Source of the DNA: Theristus sp. LFF4_11
Lineage: Eukaryota > Nematoda > Chromadorea > Monhysterida > Xyalidae
Length of the DNA: 64,000 bases
Assembly (NCBI GenBank): GCA_030248135.1
Contig: JASANC010001799.1
Span: forward strand, 1-64,000
Direction: 5' to 3'
The position numbers and the translations under genes were made by a program. Under the pieces are notes generated by a model. The model did not search any database. It had not been told where the DNA came from and saw only the letters and a program-made list of their open reading frames with translations. Positions 1 to 13,413 of the stretch are shown here, piece by piece. Within the stretch, counting starts at the first letter, position 1; each line of letters starts with the position of its first letter.

Positions 1-458
1 GATCTTGAAAAGCAAAATTCGCAGTGGTGTGCAAAAAATCAACGATGATCGGGAGCTGCACCAGAATTGCTCATCAATTTCGAACACCGAATGTCGGCAG
101 TCATTGAGAACAATGAAAAAGGCATTGAGCAGCTGAAAAGTGAAACTAAAAGGTCGAGAGGATAAACCTCATGACATCAGTGAAGACGAAGCTGAAGATG
201 AACTTGCGCCACTGCCATATGTGAATCTCGATGACGACAACGATGTTTATCCTGAGTCAAAATGCTGAAGTAGGGCGATTTTTGAGTTTTTACGCTTTTC
301 TGCTGAAATACTATTGAAAAAGTAGAATTTTGGGATAAAATTTGAACACACAAAATGTGTTCCTTATTTCTAAAAGTGTGTCAAATTTCACGGCTTCACG
401 TGCAACCTGTCGGCCGCACGAGCCATTTACTTTTGTTATGTTTTTTTGGGACACCCTG
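1..458 (+). mobile_element. mariner-type transposon, 3' end (truncated by window edge)
   Basis: The sequence is collinear with the right arm of the element at 45380-46439. It contains a degenerate end of a DDE transposase frame, a terminal stretch and the end GGGACACCCTG followed by TA at 459-460. CAGGGTGTCCC ends with TA duplication are typical of mariner-like elements. Stops and frameshifts make it non-coding. The rest of the copy lies outside the window. Confidence 0.75.
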
Positions 459-460
459 TA

Positions 461-2887
461 TATGTGTGGTCGTGCAAGCAAGAAAACTTTTGCGGCTTGT
501 GGACTTTTATCAGCTTGTGAATCGTGGCAATTTGTGCAAGAGGCCAGTTTTTTTCTCTCACAGTTGCGAAAAGAAGTATCTGCTACATAACATTTTCCTT
601 TTTGTCTCATAGACTACTCCATCGCTCTCATTCGAAAGACAATCGCATCAAGCTACAGTAACAAAATGCAATGTATACAGTGAGATCGTATCGAAGTCAA
701 CTTCAATAAAGACACCGTACTCTGCGGGGATGTCATTTCTTAGACAATGTACTTTGTATTCAAAAAATATAAGGCAAATTGTAGCGCGTGAGACTGTTTC
801 TGAGTTGATTTTCTCTCCACTTTCACCCGAACAAGTCCCGAGCGAACTCTTTTCAACTTTCAACGGTTTCTCATATGTCCCAATTCTGCGATTTGGTTTT
901 GGTGTTTTGGTCTCTATCATATGTTTCCCCATGCGGTCCGTTCAATTGTGTGCAGATCTGCAATCGAGAAAAAAGGTTGTTGGGGGGCAAAATGAAAAAA
1001 AACTGACCACCATGTTGACGTATTGTCAAAAAGTTTTTGAAATTTTTAGCGCAAAAACTTTCTTTTTCTGTTTTTTGGCATGATGCAAATCGTTCAAAGT
1101 CAACCAAATTTTTAGTGAAAACCTCATTATCGCTCGCAGCCAAGCAGAAAATATGTCTCCGTCTCCTAAGCTAAAACAAAAACAAAAGTAGAGTACCACT
1201 TTAGACCACTTTAGAGTACCACGAACGTTTAGCTAACGAGTTCGGGGATTGCAGTTATCGTGTCGAGACCAAATACATGTAGTTACCGTACTACTGTGCG
1301 ACAGAGAATTGTACGGTACTGTATGTACAAATGTCACTGCACGACCACACGACTGCTGTCACATGCGCGCGTGACGTGTGTCTGCCGTCGTGCTTTATCC
1401 CCATGACCGCACTCGTTTCGTTTTCCAATCACCCCCTCCAACGTGCAAGCTTTATCGACAGCCTCAAGAGGTTCGGAAATAGGAGCCAAGTCCTGGAAAA
1501 CAAGTTCCAAAGAAAAAAACCTGAACGTCCTGTTATTGTTTCACGACATTTCGAGATATTATTGAAACTGTGCAATAGTAACTGGACTTTTTGTGACTTT
1601 TCTACGAGACAGCCGTTTAGCAAGCCAAACAGCCGTTGTAGTGCCCCATATACTTTGTAGGTCGAGTGCCGGAACGTCACTTTGCAGTTCAGTCGCCGCG
1701 GTGTTTTTCTGTCTGTGGTGCACAGAGAAGCGGCCTTCTCTTCTCAGCATGTCTAGCTTTATGTATATTCTCACTCGCTCACCGACATTTTCACCATCAT
1801 CACACACTGCTTCATTTCTTGCCCCGACGCACGCTGCTTGTACTCTCCTTTTAGCTGTGGCACACACTCAATTTGCTGAAACTTGAAAAGGCCAAGCAAT
1901 ATATCGCTGAACGAGTATACATATGTGCGGTTGGTGGTGACCGCTTTTCTCCCCGCAAGCATGTCGGCGCGTGTTTTTTTCTCGCAGAAACATGGAGCAA
2001 TATAACAAGATGGCTTCTCATTGTATGCTTGAGCACACAGATCGGACGGAAGGAGTCATTTTATCGTCGTGTCTTGCGGGATACACGCGTCGGTATTTTT
2101 TCTGTCCGGTTTTTTATCGCTTATTGCGCACTCGTTCGCGAAAACCGAAAATCACACATATAATTTCGCGAGCGGATGAGTGGATTGCAAATTCTCAGGT
2201 CTCGAAATTTCTGTTTACCAGCGCCGGCGTTTATTTTATACACGCCAGATTTTTATTGTTTTCAGCTTTTTGTGTCTCAGCAGCGGGCGTCTCGCACGTT
2301 CATTTACTCATCTATTAGTCATGGCGCACTCTTTTTCTTCGTATAATTTCTTTGTCTGGCTTGCGCGCACGCACTTCTAACGATGCTTTTTTGCGTCATG
2401 TTGTTCGTTATTCTCAAAAAAAAAACAACAACAACAACACGCACATGCACACCGCTCACTGTGATGATGCGAATTAGTGCCAGTGTGTTTGTTGGCTTGT
2501 TTGATTGTTTCGGTGCAAAAGTGAATCTTTGCAGACATTTCTAATAGGTCGAGTTTTGTACCAGACCAGACTGAGGACAAATGTTTACAAAAACTTGTGG
2601 TTTTTCTCAAAGCAGTTTTACCAAGAGCGAGCTAAAAACGCGTGCAAAGCCGCCCATTCTTGCTGGTTATTATTGATGTTCCCTGCACCATTGTATGTGT
2701 TTCCGTTGGGTAGCACTTGTTTCGGGGTATTGTCAAAAAGTGCCCTTTGTAGAGCGACATACATGTAGCGCTCTAGCGCAGTTGGTTCTTCAAGTTTTCA
2801 ATTTTTTTTTCTTTTTTGTGAATCTTTTTTTTTCATTCAGTCTGAAACAACTTTATCTGCTTTATAATTTACCCTTGGTCCAGAAAT
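461..2887. other. no gene seen
   Basis: AT-rich spacer. Open frames here are short, overlap on both strands and lack the GC-rich codon usage of the real exons in this window. I see no RNA gene and no repeat shared with other parts of the window. Confidence 0.6.
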
Positions 2888-3329
2888 ATACCGTATTACC
2901 CCCAATAAACCCCCATGGGGGATTAATACGTCAGCGACTTTTAGGGGTGGGGGTTTATTGGTGGGGGGGGGGGATTATTGGTGGGGGGGGGGGTTTATTA
3001 TACAAAAATTTCTAGGGGTGGGGTTTTGTTGAAAAATGGCAAAAATACCTTGCATGGCAGGCAAGAAAGTTGCAGAAACTTCTACTTTTCACAGAGATTT
3101 CCTTTTGTAACAGCCTTTTGTAATGAAATTACCATTAACTCATCCATTTGGGGCCTTTGGTAGCACAATTCGCTGGGTATGTGTTTCAAACAGGTTTCCA
3201 ATTAACCCCCATGGGGGATTATTTGTGGGGGGGATTATTTGGAAACTGGTCGGGGGGGGGGGGGGGGGGTTTATTGGTGGGGGGGGGGATTAATGGTGGG
3301 GGGGGGTTTAATGGGGGTAATACGGTATG
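2888..3329 (+). mobile_element. G-rich TACCGTATTAC miniature element, copy 1
   Basis: Inverted ends TACCGTATTACCCCC and GGGGGTAATACGGTA flank about 440 bp. Runs of 5-18 G separated by TTTATT or ATTA lie on both sides of a unique core that begins near the words GAAAAATGGC and ends in CAAACAGGTTTCC. Other copies are at 24831-25289, 44646-45114 and 56866-57330. The ends can be read as TA plus CCGTATTACC, so a TA target duplication is likely. No protein is encoded. Confidence 0.85.
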
Positions 3330-4961
3330 CGTATTATAATTTTGTTATGCAGATAACCAACAAATTATTACATGTCGATGTGTGCGTGAAAAATGCTACA
3401 GTATGTTTGTTTAAATCTGTCACTTTTCAGCAGATTACAGAAGAGCTCGTAAACGGAAAAAGAACTGGACAGGAGTTAAAAAAGACAAATTCAACCACAA
3501 ATATCGTTTGCTTGATTTTAACCAACCCCAATCGCTGATGCATTTTCGTCTCAGTCTAATCAACATTTCGCATGTTCTGCGAAAAAAAGTGACAGGTTTC
3601 AACACATATATACTATATTATAATACATGAACATGTACGTACATTTACAAACGTCTATGAACGTACTACATGTACATGTAGCCCATGTGCAGTATTGTTA
3701 CTTCATTTAAACTAGTATACAAAATATAAAAGCTTCATGGTCTGATGATTATTCACACTTGAGTACGCAAGCACACATTGGCCAGCGAGAGGAGAACTAC
3801 CCCTTTGGCATCCGTGGGCATCATTTGAATGTACACACAAATGCATTCCTTGAAGAATTGAAGTCGGATGCATTTTGTACAAAAGTAAACCTCCAATTCT
3901 ATAAACTTTCATTCCTATATTTGAAAGTTTTTGCTATCAAGTCAGTCACACTCTGTCCCATCGTTAAATTTTTCATCATAGCACCATAATTAAACTCTCG
4001 TTTTCGCTCTCTCCATTCTGCTTGTACTGGATGGCGTAACCTTTTGTGAATGAGTGATCTATATGTTTTCATAAAAGGGGTCCGCGGCTTTTTCGGCTGG
4101 AACGAAAGTAACATACACGGCGGCAACCTAATGAACTTTGCGTTTTGCTTGTTCTCTCGCATGTCATCAGTTCGAAATTGACAACAGCGCGCTCAAAGAG
4201 CTTTGAAAAGTTTTCTCACAAGTTTTTCTGAGTTCTGACTGAGACACGGAAATGCGTAGTATCTTTTCTTTAAGACCTGCGACTCAATGCGGTTCTAGAC
4301 GTGAAAAGGAAACCAGTTTCAATCTTTATGTAGTAATTCAGAACAACCTAAGTGACCCGGCCTTGTTTAAGGAACTCGGATCACTTTACCTATTTTGAGT
4401 TCCCGCGTCATGCATCAGGGTGCTTACCCATCTATGCGCGCATTGAGTTTCGGGACCAAAATAAAAGATATTATATAAGAGCAATAATCTGTGTCACTGC
4501 TGCCAGTTGAAGCTCCCCCATTACCTTAAACCACGCGTTCTCCCTGTCAACTTTTCCTACAAGGAGCAAAAGTTTTACAAATGAACCTGTGCAGTCAAAT
4601 AAAAATGAACTTGAAACTTTTTAATGTACATGTACATTTACCAGTTCAAAAATTTTAACTTTGTACATTTTAAACTTTTAGTGTGTTTTTGTTTGGCAGA
4701 AACACCACCAGCCGGGCAATCCATACTAAACCAGTTATGACGACTCTATTACGAATCTTTCAACCGCATTTGTAGTTCAAACAATCAATTTTGCAATGAC
4801 TTTGGGAGCGTTTGTGTGTGTGTGTAATTTTCGGTTACATTTGGCGTTTGACGTTTTCAACTCGCCTTTTCGGATTACCACACGGCAAAATAATTTCCAT
4901 CGTTGCCATAATTGCCAATTTTCAAAGGGAACAAAAGCAACAGGGAACTTAGGGTTTTAAA

Positions 4962-5258
4962 ATGGTTGACCGATTCGATTTCATTTCAGCAACTTTTTTG
5001 GTTGACCTGCGTGCCAGGGGTCGGGACGGTAGCACCCACGAAGCTGCCGGAAAGCAATGCTCTTTTTTCCGTTCGATTCACGGTCAGCGCCAGTGTGTTT
5101 CTGAACGCACAACGCGAAAACACATGCAAAAGTGCGCGGCCTTCAAACAAAAAGCGTTACAAACGGTACTAGAGCTCAGCGCGGCGGATCCACAGCCAAT
5201 GGCTATTTCAAAATGGCAATTTTCGGCAACATCAGCCAAGTTTTTTTCGTGTCTATGA
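4962..5258 (+). CDS. possible BED/zinc-finger-like fragment, hypothetical
   Basis: An uninterrupted 98-codon frame in an otherwise gene-poor stretch. Its base composition is closer to the real exons of the window than its surroundings are. It has a spacing of Cys and His residues (QC near residue 48, then TTRKHMQKCAAF near residues 65-76) that recalls the C2HC half of BED fingers found in hAT transposases. No transposase core follows. It could be a fragment of a mobile element, one exon of a gene I cannot otherwise see, or chance. Confidence 0.25.
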   Translation: MVDRFDFISATFLVDLRARGRDGSTHEAAGKQCSFFRSIHGQRQCVSERTTRKHMQKCAAFKQKALQTVLELSAADPQPMAISKWQFSATSAKFFSCL

Positions 5259-8200
5259 ATTATGGTGTCCCACTCAAAACGTGATTTATGCACTGTCGTA
5301 ATATTTTTGAACAAGCCTGATCTTTTTGGATATTGTTGTTGTACGTGTTTTTCACGTAAACTTTGCGCTGCTACTTTCCCCGTCAGCTTCGGGTTCATAA
5401 GATGCAAAGTTTTCGTCTTGTTGGTTCCATCCCATTTTTTGGTCCTATTCTAGATATATGTGGCCACACCATACCCTGCATTTTTTCAGACCAATTTTTT
5501 AAACCAGAGACCCAATTAGCACAATTGTGTTTTCCTCAAAACTTTATGTTATGTACGTACATACATTATTGTGATCTTTAAGACAGGGAGTCGGTATACA
5601 TAAAGTGCATAAAATGCGATGTGTGCGTAATAATACGACACTATGAAAGAACTTGCCGCAGTATGTACATGTATGTAGTATTTAATGTGTGACGGCGTGC
5701 GCAGACGATAGGAGGTAAACAATTACGGCGTTTTGTTTTGGTCAAGCAAAACTCATAAAAGTGGCGGCTGGCTTGGGTACAATGGAAGCTGGAAGCTTAT
5801 TAGTTGGTATGCCGCGGTTATTTGGTCTTCTTGACACGACTATTTATTGGTAGGTGCATTATTAAAAAAGTTCTGAAAATTTAAAGAAAAGGTAGAGAAT
5901 GTAGCACTAGAGCTCTAAAACATTTTTCTAGTGTGATAGGACTGTGTTGAGACCCCGCACATCAATATAGTATCCAGATACTTCATATACAAATTGTATG
6001 GTTCATAAAATGTAGGTGCCACATTCAATTTGTTCCCGAAGTGCTGAAAATGAATCTTACGCTAAATTACCAACACTAGATGAACATAATTCAGGTTTTT
6101 ATTTACTTTGAACTGCTTTAAAAAGTAGCTTCGCCAACTATTTACAACAGAACCTACACGCAGTTTTCTCAATGACTATAACGGTCGGAACCCTGATATA
6201 TTTGCGCCTTACTTTCCAAAAAGAATTTTACACGCTTTTTATGATCGGTTTTGTTGACACACAGTACGCTTTTATATCTTTTTACGCATAATGAAATAAA
6301 CTTTTCAAACTGCCTTTATATTTAGTTTTTGCTTTTTTGCGCTATAGAAGTTTTTCAGCCGTAACGCTAATAGCAAGTTACGTAGCTTTGTGCAAAGTTA
6401 TAGAGACAGTCACGGTAGCTTAGCGACCCACGTTGTGTATTGTATGTACATGGACAAAGCGCTTTGTACCTTTAAATGTACACATGTACATTGCATGTGT
6501 ACCTTCCACTCAACCTGTTTTGCATTTTTGCGAATAACACGGCCACACGTACAATGTACATAACGGAGATTGATTCCTGAGCCGAAGAGTGCAGCTCACA
6601 TCGGTAGCATAAAAATTGTTATGCTTCATCGTTCTAACAACCATCCTTCGTATGTAATGCTCATGCATATACATATGAATGTATATGTATGTGATTTTCG
6701 CTGAAGTTACAGGCGCGCAATAAAATCAGTTCTAAAAAAAGCGGATTCAGCAATTCTATATCACGTATACAAGTTCCTGCTTTTTTCTGTCAGTTTCGCT
6801 GCACTCGGTGCCATTTTTCAGTTGCATATATCGGCAATAAAGGTACGCGGAACATGTAGCACTTGTGCAAAAATACATGCAACATATTTTAAAAACCATT
6901 GTGCATCTTAAACCATAACAACAACGTACATGTATATACACATGCACATAACACGTTACGCTGCAAACTTTACATATTACTTTGCATACACACATGTACA
7001 TACTGTATACATATTAAAAAACTTTTGATTTATCTCGTATTCTAATTTCGCTTTTTCAAAGCAACACGCCAGTGATGTTGAAACAACATCGTGTCGAGAC
7101 CACGAAAATGGTCGCTGCAAGCTGCAGAATTTGACATTCGAATTTATGCATACAGTAAACGCCCATGTATATCTATTCTGTGATCATTTCCTCATCCGAA
7201 AGAAATGATTGCGTGTGTTTTTCTTGTGCTCCTCTGGCCGCGCTTTAATTCTACATATCGTTCCGACCCGTTTTATATATATATTTTTTGTATGAATAGC
7301 AATTTTCTTTTATAAAACCGAATGAAAAGTGGATACAGATAGAGGACACTTATGCCAGTGATTTATGTGTTTCAGGAACGTTTTCTCAATAGGTTTGCAT
7401 GTTCAGATGCACAGTATTTTGACTATATATTCCTTTGCTGTTGTTTAAAAAAGTAAAAGAAACTAATTTCCATGTGTTGCATGTACATTTACTCCATTCT
7501 TATCATGTATCATTTATTAAACGAGAAACTACATAAAAGGTCCAACAAAAGCATATTGTACATTATGTTGACGTTCTTCGAATGAGTTTTTGCACCGTGG
7601 CTTAGAAACGCTCAGCGGAACTGCACAAATTAAACAATCACTATCGGCTAATAACATACATGCATGCTACATGTATTCGTATCTTTGTTAATCGATTATA
7701 ATTTATCACTCAATCATGTACATATGTATTACATACATTGTGCATGTGCAGCATAGACTGCATGTATGGAACATGAAAATTACGACATACAAAAGTACAA
7801 TATAAAGTATCCAGATTATCATGTACATATGTATGTACGTAATCCTCACACGAACTTGCGGACAAAATGGGTTTGTCAGCAAATCGTGTATCGATTTGAA
7901 GTGCTTTTTATCGCTAAACTGCTGAAACAGTGTCACATGTACTTGTATATTTATATGGTTGCATGTATGTCCCGTCTGCCAGTTGACAACAAAAAGAGAG
8001 CTCTTTATATGCTTTCACGTAAGCCGCGTGAGTTTTTGATGTGATGGGTTGGTATTTCAGATCAGATTCTTCGGTTGCACAATTTTTCGCGCTTATATCG
8101 TGAATGTGCACTGTACATAGTCTTGCACATACGGTAAGTATCAAATTTCTTTTTTTGACTGCTTCTGAATGTGGCGTTGAAATCATTTGAGTGGCTTTTG

Positions 8201-10607
8201 AAGTCATTTTACTTACAATGTACATACGCATATATTCGCACATTTGTTTCTTAAAGCACCATTTTGTGGTTTGAAATCTGATCTCTTTCAACGTTCATTG
8301 AATTAAATTGCATTAATATATTTTAACATTTTGAAATGTCCGTTTTTATTTCCTGTATGTATACTTTGAAATTTCTGAAAAAAAACTTACTGAAATTATA
8401 AGAGTTTGCTGCCGCTGCAATTACGAAAGCTATTGCTTATTGCGCATGACAACTTTTCCGGCCATCGAATTTCGCATTTTCGGCTATTATCAATTGAACC
8501 TGCAAAACGAACCTTAATAAAAAATCTTCAAGGTTTGCGGCCGAACAGACAGAGGTAAGCCATTTTTTCTACTTTTTGAAATTCCTATAACCATAAATAG
8601 TTCTCATAGAAAGGCGTGGTTTGTTAATCAAAGCTATGTTCGATGGGACGGTTTGTCCATGAGACATCGAGTCCTTTTAAAATACGTTTTTCTTGCCTCA
8701 CGTTGACGCTCATACTTTCGTGCGCACGGCAGATTTCTAATCAAGCAGCTTTTGTTTTTTTACATTGCTTGAAACAACAAAAAAGTGACGTGCAGAAGAA
8801 AGAATTGAGCTAATCAAGAAGCGGTAAGACGTGAGCAAAGCTGACTGACAACATGCGTACTATGTACGTATTTGTACATTGTACACATGTACGTCACATG
8901 CAAAATGTGATCAAGCCTGTAGCCAATTCCCCACTCTGACGTCCTTTGATCAATTCGCTGCATATTGTGTTAAAAAACGAAACGAAAATGTTCAGTGCCT
9001 AGTGGTGCTGTGAAATGGTTCTCCGCACGCAAGGCTGTTCAGTTTTTTTGCTTGAGTTCGTTCATATTGTCGTTTCTTATAGCTATGCGACTCGAATGCG
9101 TTTGCATAGACGCGTCGAAACCGAATCATGCTCCGAATTTTGGGTCTCCGAATTTCATTCTGTTCATACAGTTTTATCGGAGTTTCCTGCTTTTTCGCGC
9201 AATAAAATGGAATGGAATGGAATGGAATAGAAATCAGTTTCGAAGCTTGATGCAACCTTTCAAACTTTCCCCAATAACTCAACCCTATCTCAGGGACACT
9301 GGCCACTTCACAGTTCTTCGATTTTGGCTTCCCGCGTTAATCATGAAACTGATTACCTTTAACGCACGCGCATTTATGTCGCGGAACCAAAAGCAATAAA
9401 CAAGAACATGATTGCAGATGCCGTAAATTCTTGCATTATAAGTCGTCAAACATGCCCCTACCTCCCCCCTTGCCGACGTCTTCCTCATAATTCTGTTTTT
9501 GGTGCTTAGCACCTTTTGATTTGCTGCTAAAATAAAATACCACTCTCATTCTACTTTATTTGTTATATTTTAACCATAACAAGCGCAACGACAGCGTGCT
9601 TTCTGGATCGATCTTCTGCAACGACGTCGCCATGAAAAAATAAAATGAAGTTTTAGCATGTTTTTCAACTCTTTTTTCAACTGAATAATAAATATGACAT
9701 GCCTAATTAATTAGTCTTCAACGCACTTTAAAAAACGGCCTTCAACAGTTTCCGCAATGGAACTAATAAACAAAGTAGGTGTTTAAAATAAACTACGTAG
9801 TACGTAGTTTTAAAGCCTTATAAACGGAGGGGGGCAACAATTGGCTTCCTTCCCACCCTGGGACCCGGTGTTCTTAGAAGGGAAAGCCTAAAATGCAAGA
9901 CTTTACCAACAGAAGGCGGCTTTATTTGCGTCTGTGTCTGCCGCTGTTTAGTCATGATAACTGATACCGGTGCTTTAGAAACCTGAAACGAAAATTTTTA
10001 AAAATTTTGTTTATCCCAAACATAATAAACGCTGAATTCCACAGGGCGCCGTTCGGAAACTTTTGTACAATCAATTACATTTCATGTGCAGTAAATATTT
10101 TTGTTTGTTTGTTTGCTGGTCCATTTTACAAAATAGTGAAACCACGTTGAAATTGTTCAAACAAACAGACACCATGCAGTGGCAATGTACGAAACTCTGT
10201 CGCGTCACACGGACCATGCAGTTACTCCATTTACCGTAATCGTGATCTCGACGCGACTTTTTTCACGAAGAGCCCCGATACCTGATTTCACAAAGCACCA
10301 CGAAATTGAAAACCACAAGGGTAGATATTGCGCTTTTTGTGTCGATATTCCCTTTTGTGAAAATGTTCAAAAATTCAAAAAAAAGATTTGAAGTAAACCC
10401 ATGACGGTGACCAATTGCGGTAAAAAAAACTGGCGCTTGCACTGTTGTCAACATCTCTTTGTCTGAACATTCCAGCTCACCAGAAATCTCATATTTTGCA
10501 GTCTAGATTGTGGCTTTATTGCCCGGGTGGTTGATTCTGTGAGATTTTACCATCTAGATTCGCTGGTGTTTTACCCAGATTATATGATCTGTCTGTGGTA
10601 AAACATC

Positions 10608-10700
10608 TTCGGCAGTTCTGCCTGGTGTCCGTCGCACTGACGAGCCAGGGGGCACCGCGGTATGCGTCTACCTGGCGAAACCGCAAAGAGCGAACGTCAC
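10608..10700 (+). repeat. dispersed repeat, copy 1 (GAGCCAGG...CTGGCGAAACCGC)
   Basis: The words GGCAGTTCTGCCT, TGACGAGCCA and CCTGGCGAAACCGCAAAGAGCGAAC recur in the same order near 20246-20305 (stomatin 2 intron 2) and 30889-30985 (BPI-family intron 3). Similarity is imperfect. No coding frame is shared, so I regard it as an old short interspersed element of unknown class. Confidence 0.5.
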
Positions 10701-13222
10701 ATATTACGAACGCATTTATCGCGCTATGCTCTCCGCTTGAAAACTCGGAACATTTTCCTCTGTCATATGCATATCTAGATAGATACAATTCGAACTGTGC
10801 ATTCATTATAATAATACCCAAACTTAATCAATTTCCATGAACTATGAGGAAAATGGAGCAACACGGGTTTGCTTATATGGCTGCTTATATGTATATATGT
10901 CAGTTTTGATCAGTGTATCAGTGTATATTGAAATCAAAACCCTTGTTTCTGTCTCTATTTCTCTGGCAGAGCTGAAAATATTATTTTCATTATAATTTCT
11001 GGCGAATGCAAGAGCTTTTTGATACATTCATACGTATTGTACATTTCACATTTTTGATTCCGTGTAATTCTCCGCCTAACGTACTTTTTTCATTCTCTGT
11101 TCTGTTTCCTTGGTTTTTCCAAGCCGTAAATGCATGGCGCAAAATTTTGTCTGTAGCAAGATTTCCGTTGCCTTGACAGCGCTGAAAAGTATATGGTATT
11201 TTGTGTCGCATCGGTATCTCAAATAAAGTACATAATTGTACAGAGAGAGTTTTTGTTACTTTGTTTTGTTAGAGTTATTATAAAGGAACTTTGCTTTTGT
11301 ACTGCGCATGTGTACACATGAACGTAGATTCAAGACCCAGACACCGAAATGGGTGGTCTTCTTTGAAAAAAAAAGAAAATAGATGATTTAGTGAACACAT
11401 ACAAAAATGCGCGAGCGGTGCCTCCACTTGTGTGTTTTCTTCTCGGAAGCAATTTTTATGCGTCTGCGGCGTCAAAAAAAATTGTGGCGCCTGAAATTTG
11501 TGCGTCGTTCTTGTGTTTCTGTTTGCTTGGTTCTCGTTTTATTTCCTTTTTTTTGCTTTTGAACAGGGTGATGTGCGAAAACAAAAACCACAAAAGATTC
11601 CGTTTTGTACTCTTTTTCTTTGGAATTTCGAGTGTTTATTTCAACCTGATCATCCTCTTGTAATTTTCTGTTCTTGAAAGTATCGCGAGTAAAATTCCAT
11701 TCTTGAATGTGCTTTTGCACTCTGTTTGTTTTACATTTTGGTATTCTATTGTCAGTTTTGTATTTTTGAACTTGAAAAGCTTGTCTGTTTTTGAGGAATT
11801 GCATATTGTACTGTGTTTTACAAAGTTGTATGCGTATTTCAAAAAAAAGTTATTTTTCAATCAACAAAAAATCGAAAAATCAGCAAATTTCGGAAAAATA
11901 AAAAAACCCAAAAACGAGAAATCGGCACAAACACGGAATACTGTTGAAAATTAAGATTTTCGATTGCTACGAGTTTTCTTTTCTGGTTTCCGCATTGATT
12001 TTTACAGAATTTTCGTTGGTGTACGTTTTGTTAAGACTGTCGAATTATCACTAAATTTTTATCTATTCGAAGTATAAAACCAGCTTTAATTTACTGCCTT
12101 TAAAGCAACGAAATTTCACACTCGATTGCGAAGACAATGTGACTCTCCTCAAAATTTCTATCTCAGGGAAAGAAGTTTTTAGTTTTGGAAATGCATTTGA
12201 AAAAGTTCCAACGAAACTGTGGTAAACAAAGGACCGTTATTTTGCGCAAGCGCTGAACAAAAATCCAAATTAAAGAAAATTCATTGGCTTTTTCTGTCAC
12301 GAGTAGCTGTTTTACTTAAAAGTCTTGCTGAACACAACGTTGTTTTATGCAATATTTTGTTTATGACTGAAACAACTGAAGGTTTCTGGCATTTTAACGT
12401 TTTGGTGGCGGCTTTTAATTTCAACAAAATGACGCCGCCTCTTTTCTTTCAGACCGCAAACGCTTTTTTTCTACGCTGGCGTTGAATGAAAATTGTTTCC
12501 TCACACGATTTTGATTTTCTTCAAATTAGAATTGGCAGACAACACGAAAAGTTCGATGTTTTCGGTTTCATCGGGTAAACGCAATGTAGCATCTCGCTCC
12601 GTCAGTGTAACTGACCAAAACGAGTCTTTCAAGAGCATATTAGTGAAAATGTTACGGATCTTCTGAAGATTTTGTTTTCTGCAAGACTCTAGGCAACAAT
12701 GCAGTTTGGCAGTTTCGATTGCTTTGAGAAAGAAAACATGTTGACCTGATTTGTCGTCAAATAAACTTTTTTTCAATTCCGTTGTACAATTCGCCAAGGG
12801 ACTGAAAGCAGCAAACATGCCCCATCAAGAAAATCGTTTCACTCTCTCTACAGAGAATAAAAATTCAATCACACACATCCAATGTGCAGGAGCACGCTAC
12901 CGCAGCACAAAAACGATGTATCTAAACGAAAGAAGCATTTTTCATTCACTCGTTCAAAATTCCGGCGCTATATACTGTACGCTTTTCAATCGTCAGTGTA
13001 TGCCGAAAAAAGAGTAAAAACGCCAATATGAGAAAACGTGCACACAAAGCACGCACTCAATCTTTTCTTCAACTGAAAGTTGTGTCGCGGCGCGCATGCA
13101 TTCATGAACGCAAGCAGCAGAGCATTTCTGTGGCCGTCGAAGACATGTGCTCGCTCAATTCATCAAGTGCGCGGTGTGTGACTGCAAAGGCAACAACGAA
13201 ACAAGGGCGGTGGAGACATTCC

Positions 13223-13413
<191 letters not shown>

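Larger units (their letters stand above)
3330..13222. other. long AT-rich stretch without a convincing gene
   Basis: About 10 kb with no spliced coding structure that I can support, apart from the doubtful open frame at 4962-5258. It is rich in palindromes of the type TGTACATGTACA (for example near 3660, 4625, 5665, 6480, 6935, 7815 and 8885). A short GGAAT run lies near 9205-9230. A block near 10608-10700 resembles blocks near 20246-20305 and 30889-30985. All other open frames overlap one another on both strands. Confidence 0.55.

Noticed and set aside
8995..9399. 134-codon plus-strand frame
   Set aside because: It has overlapping frames on both strands, AT-rich codons, no splice context, and includes a GGAAT simple repeat.
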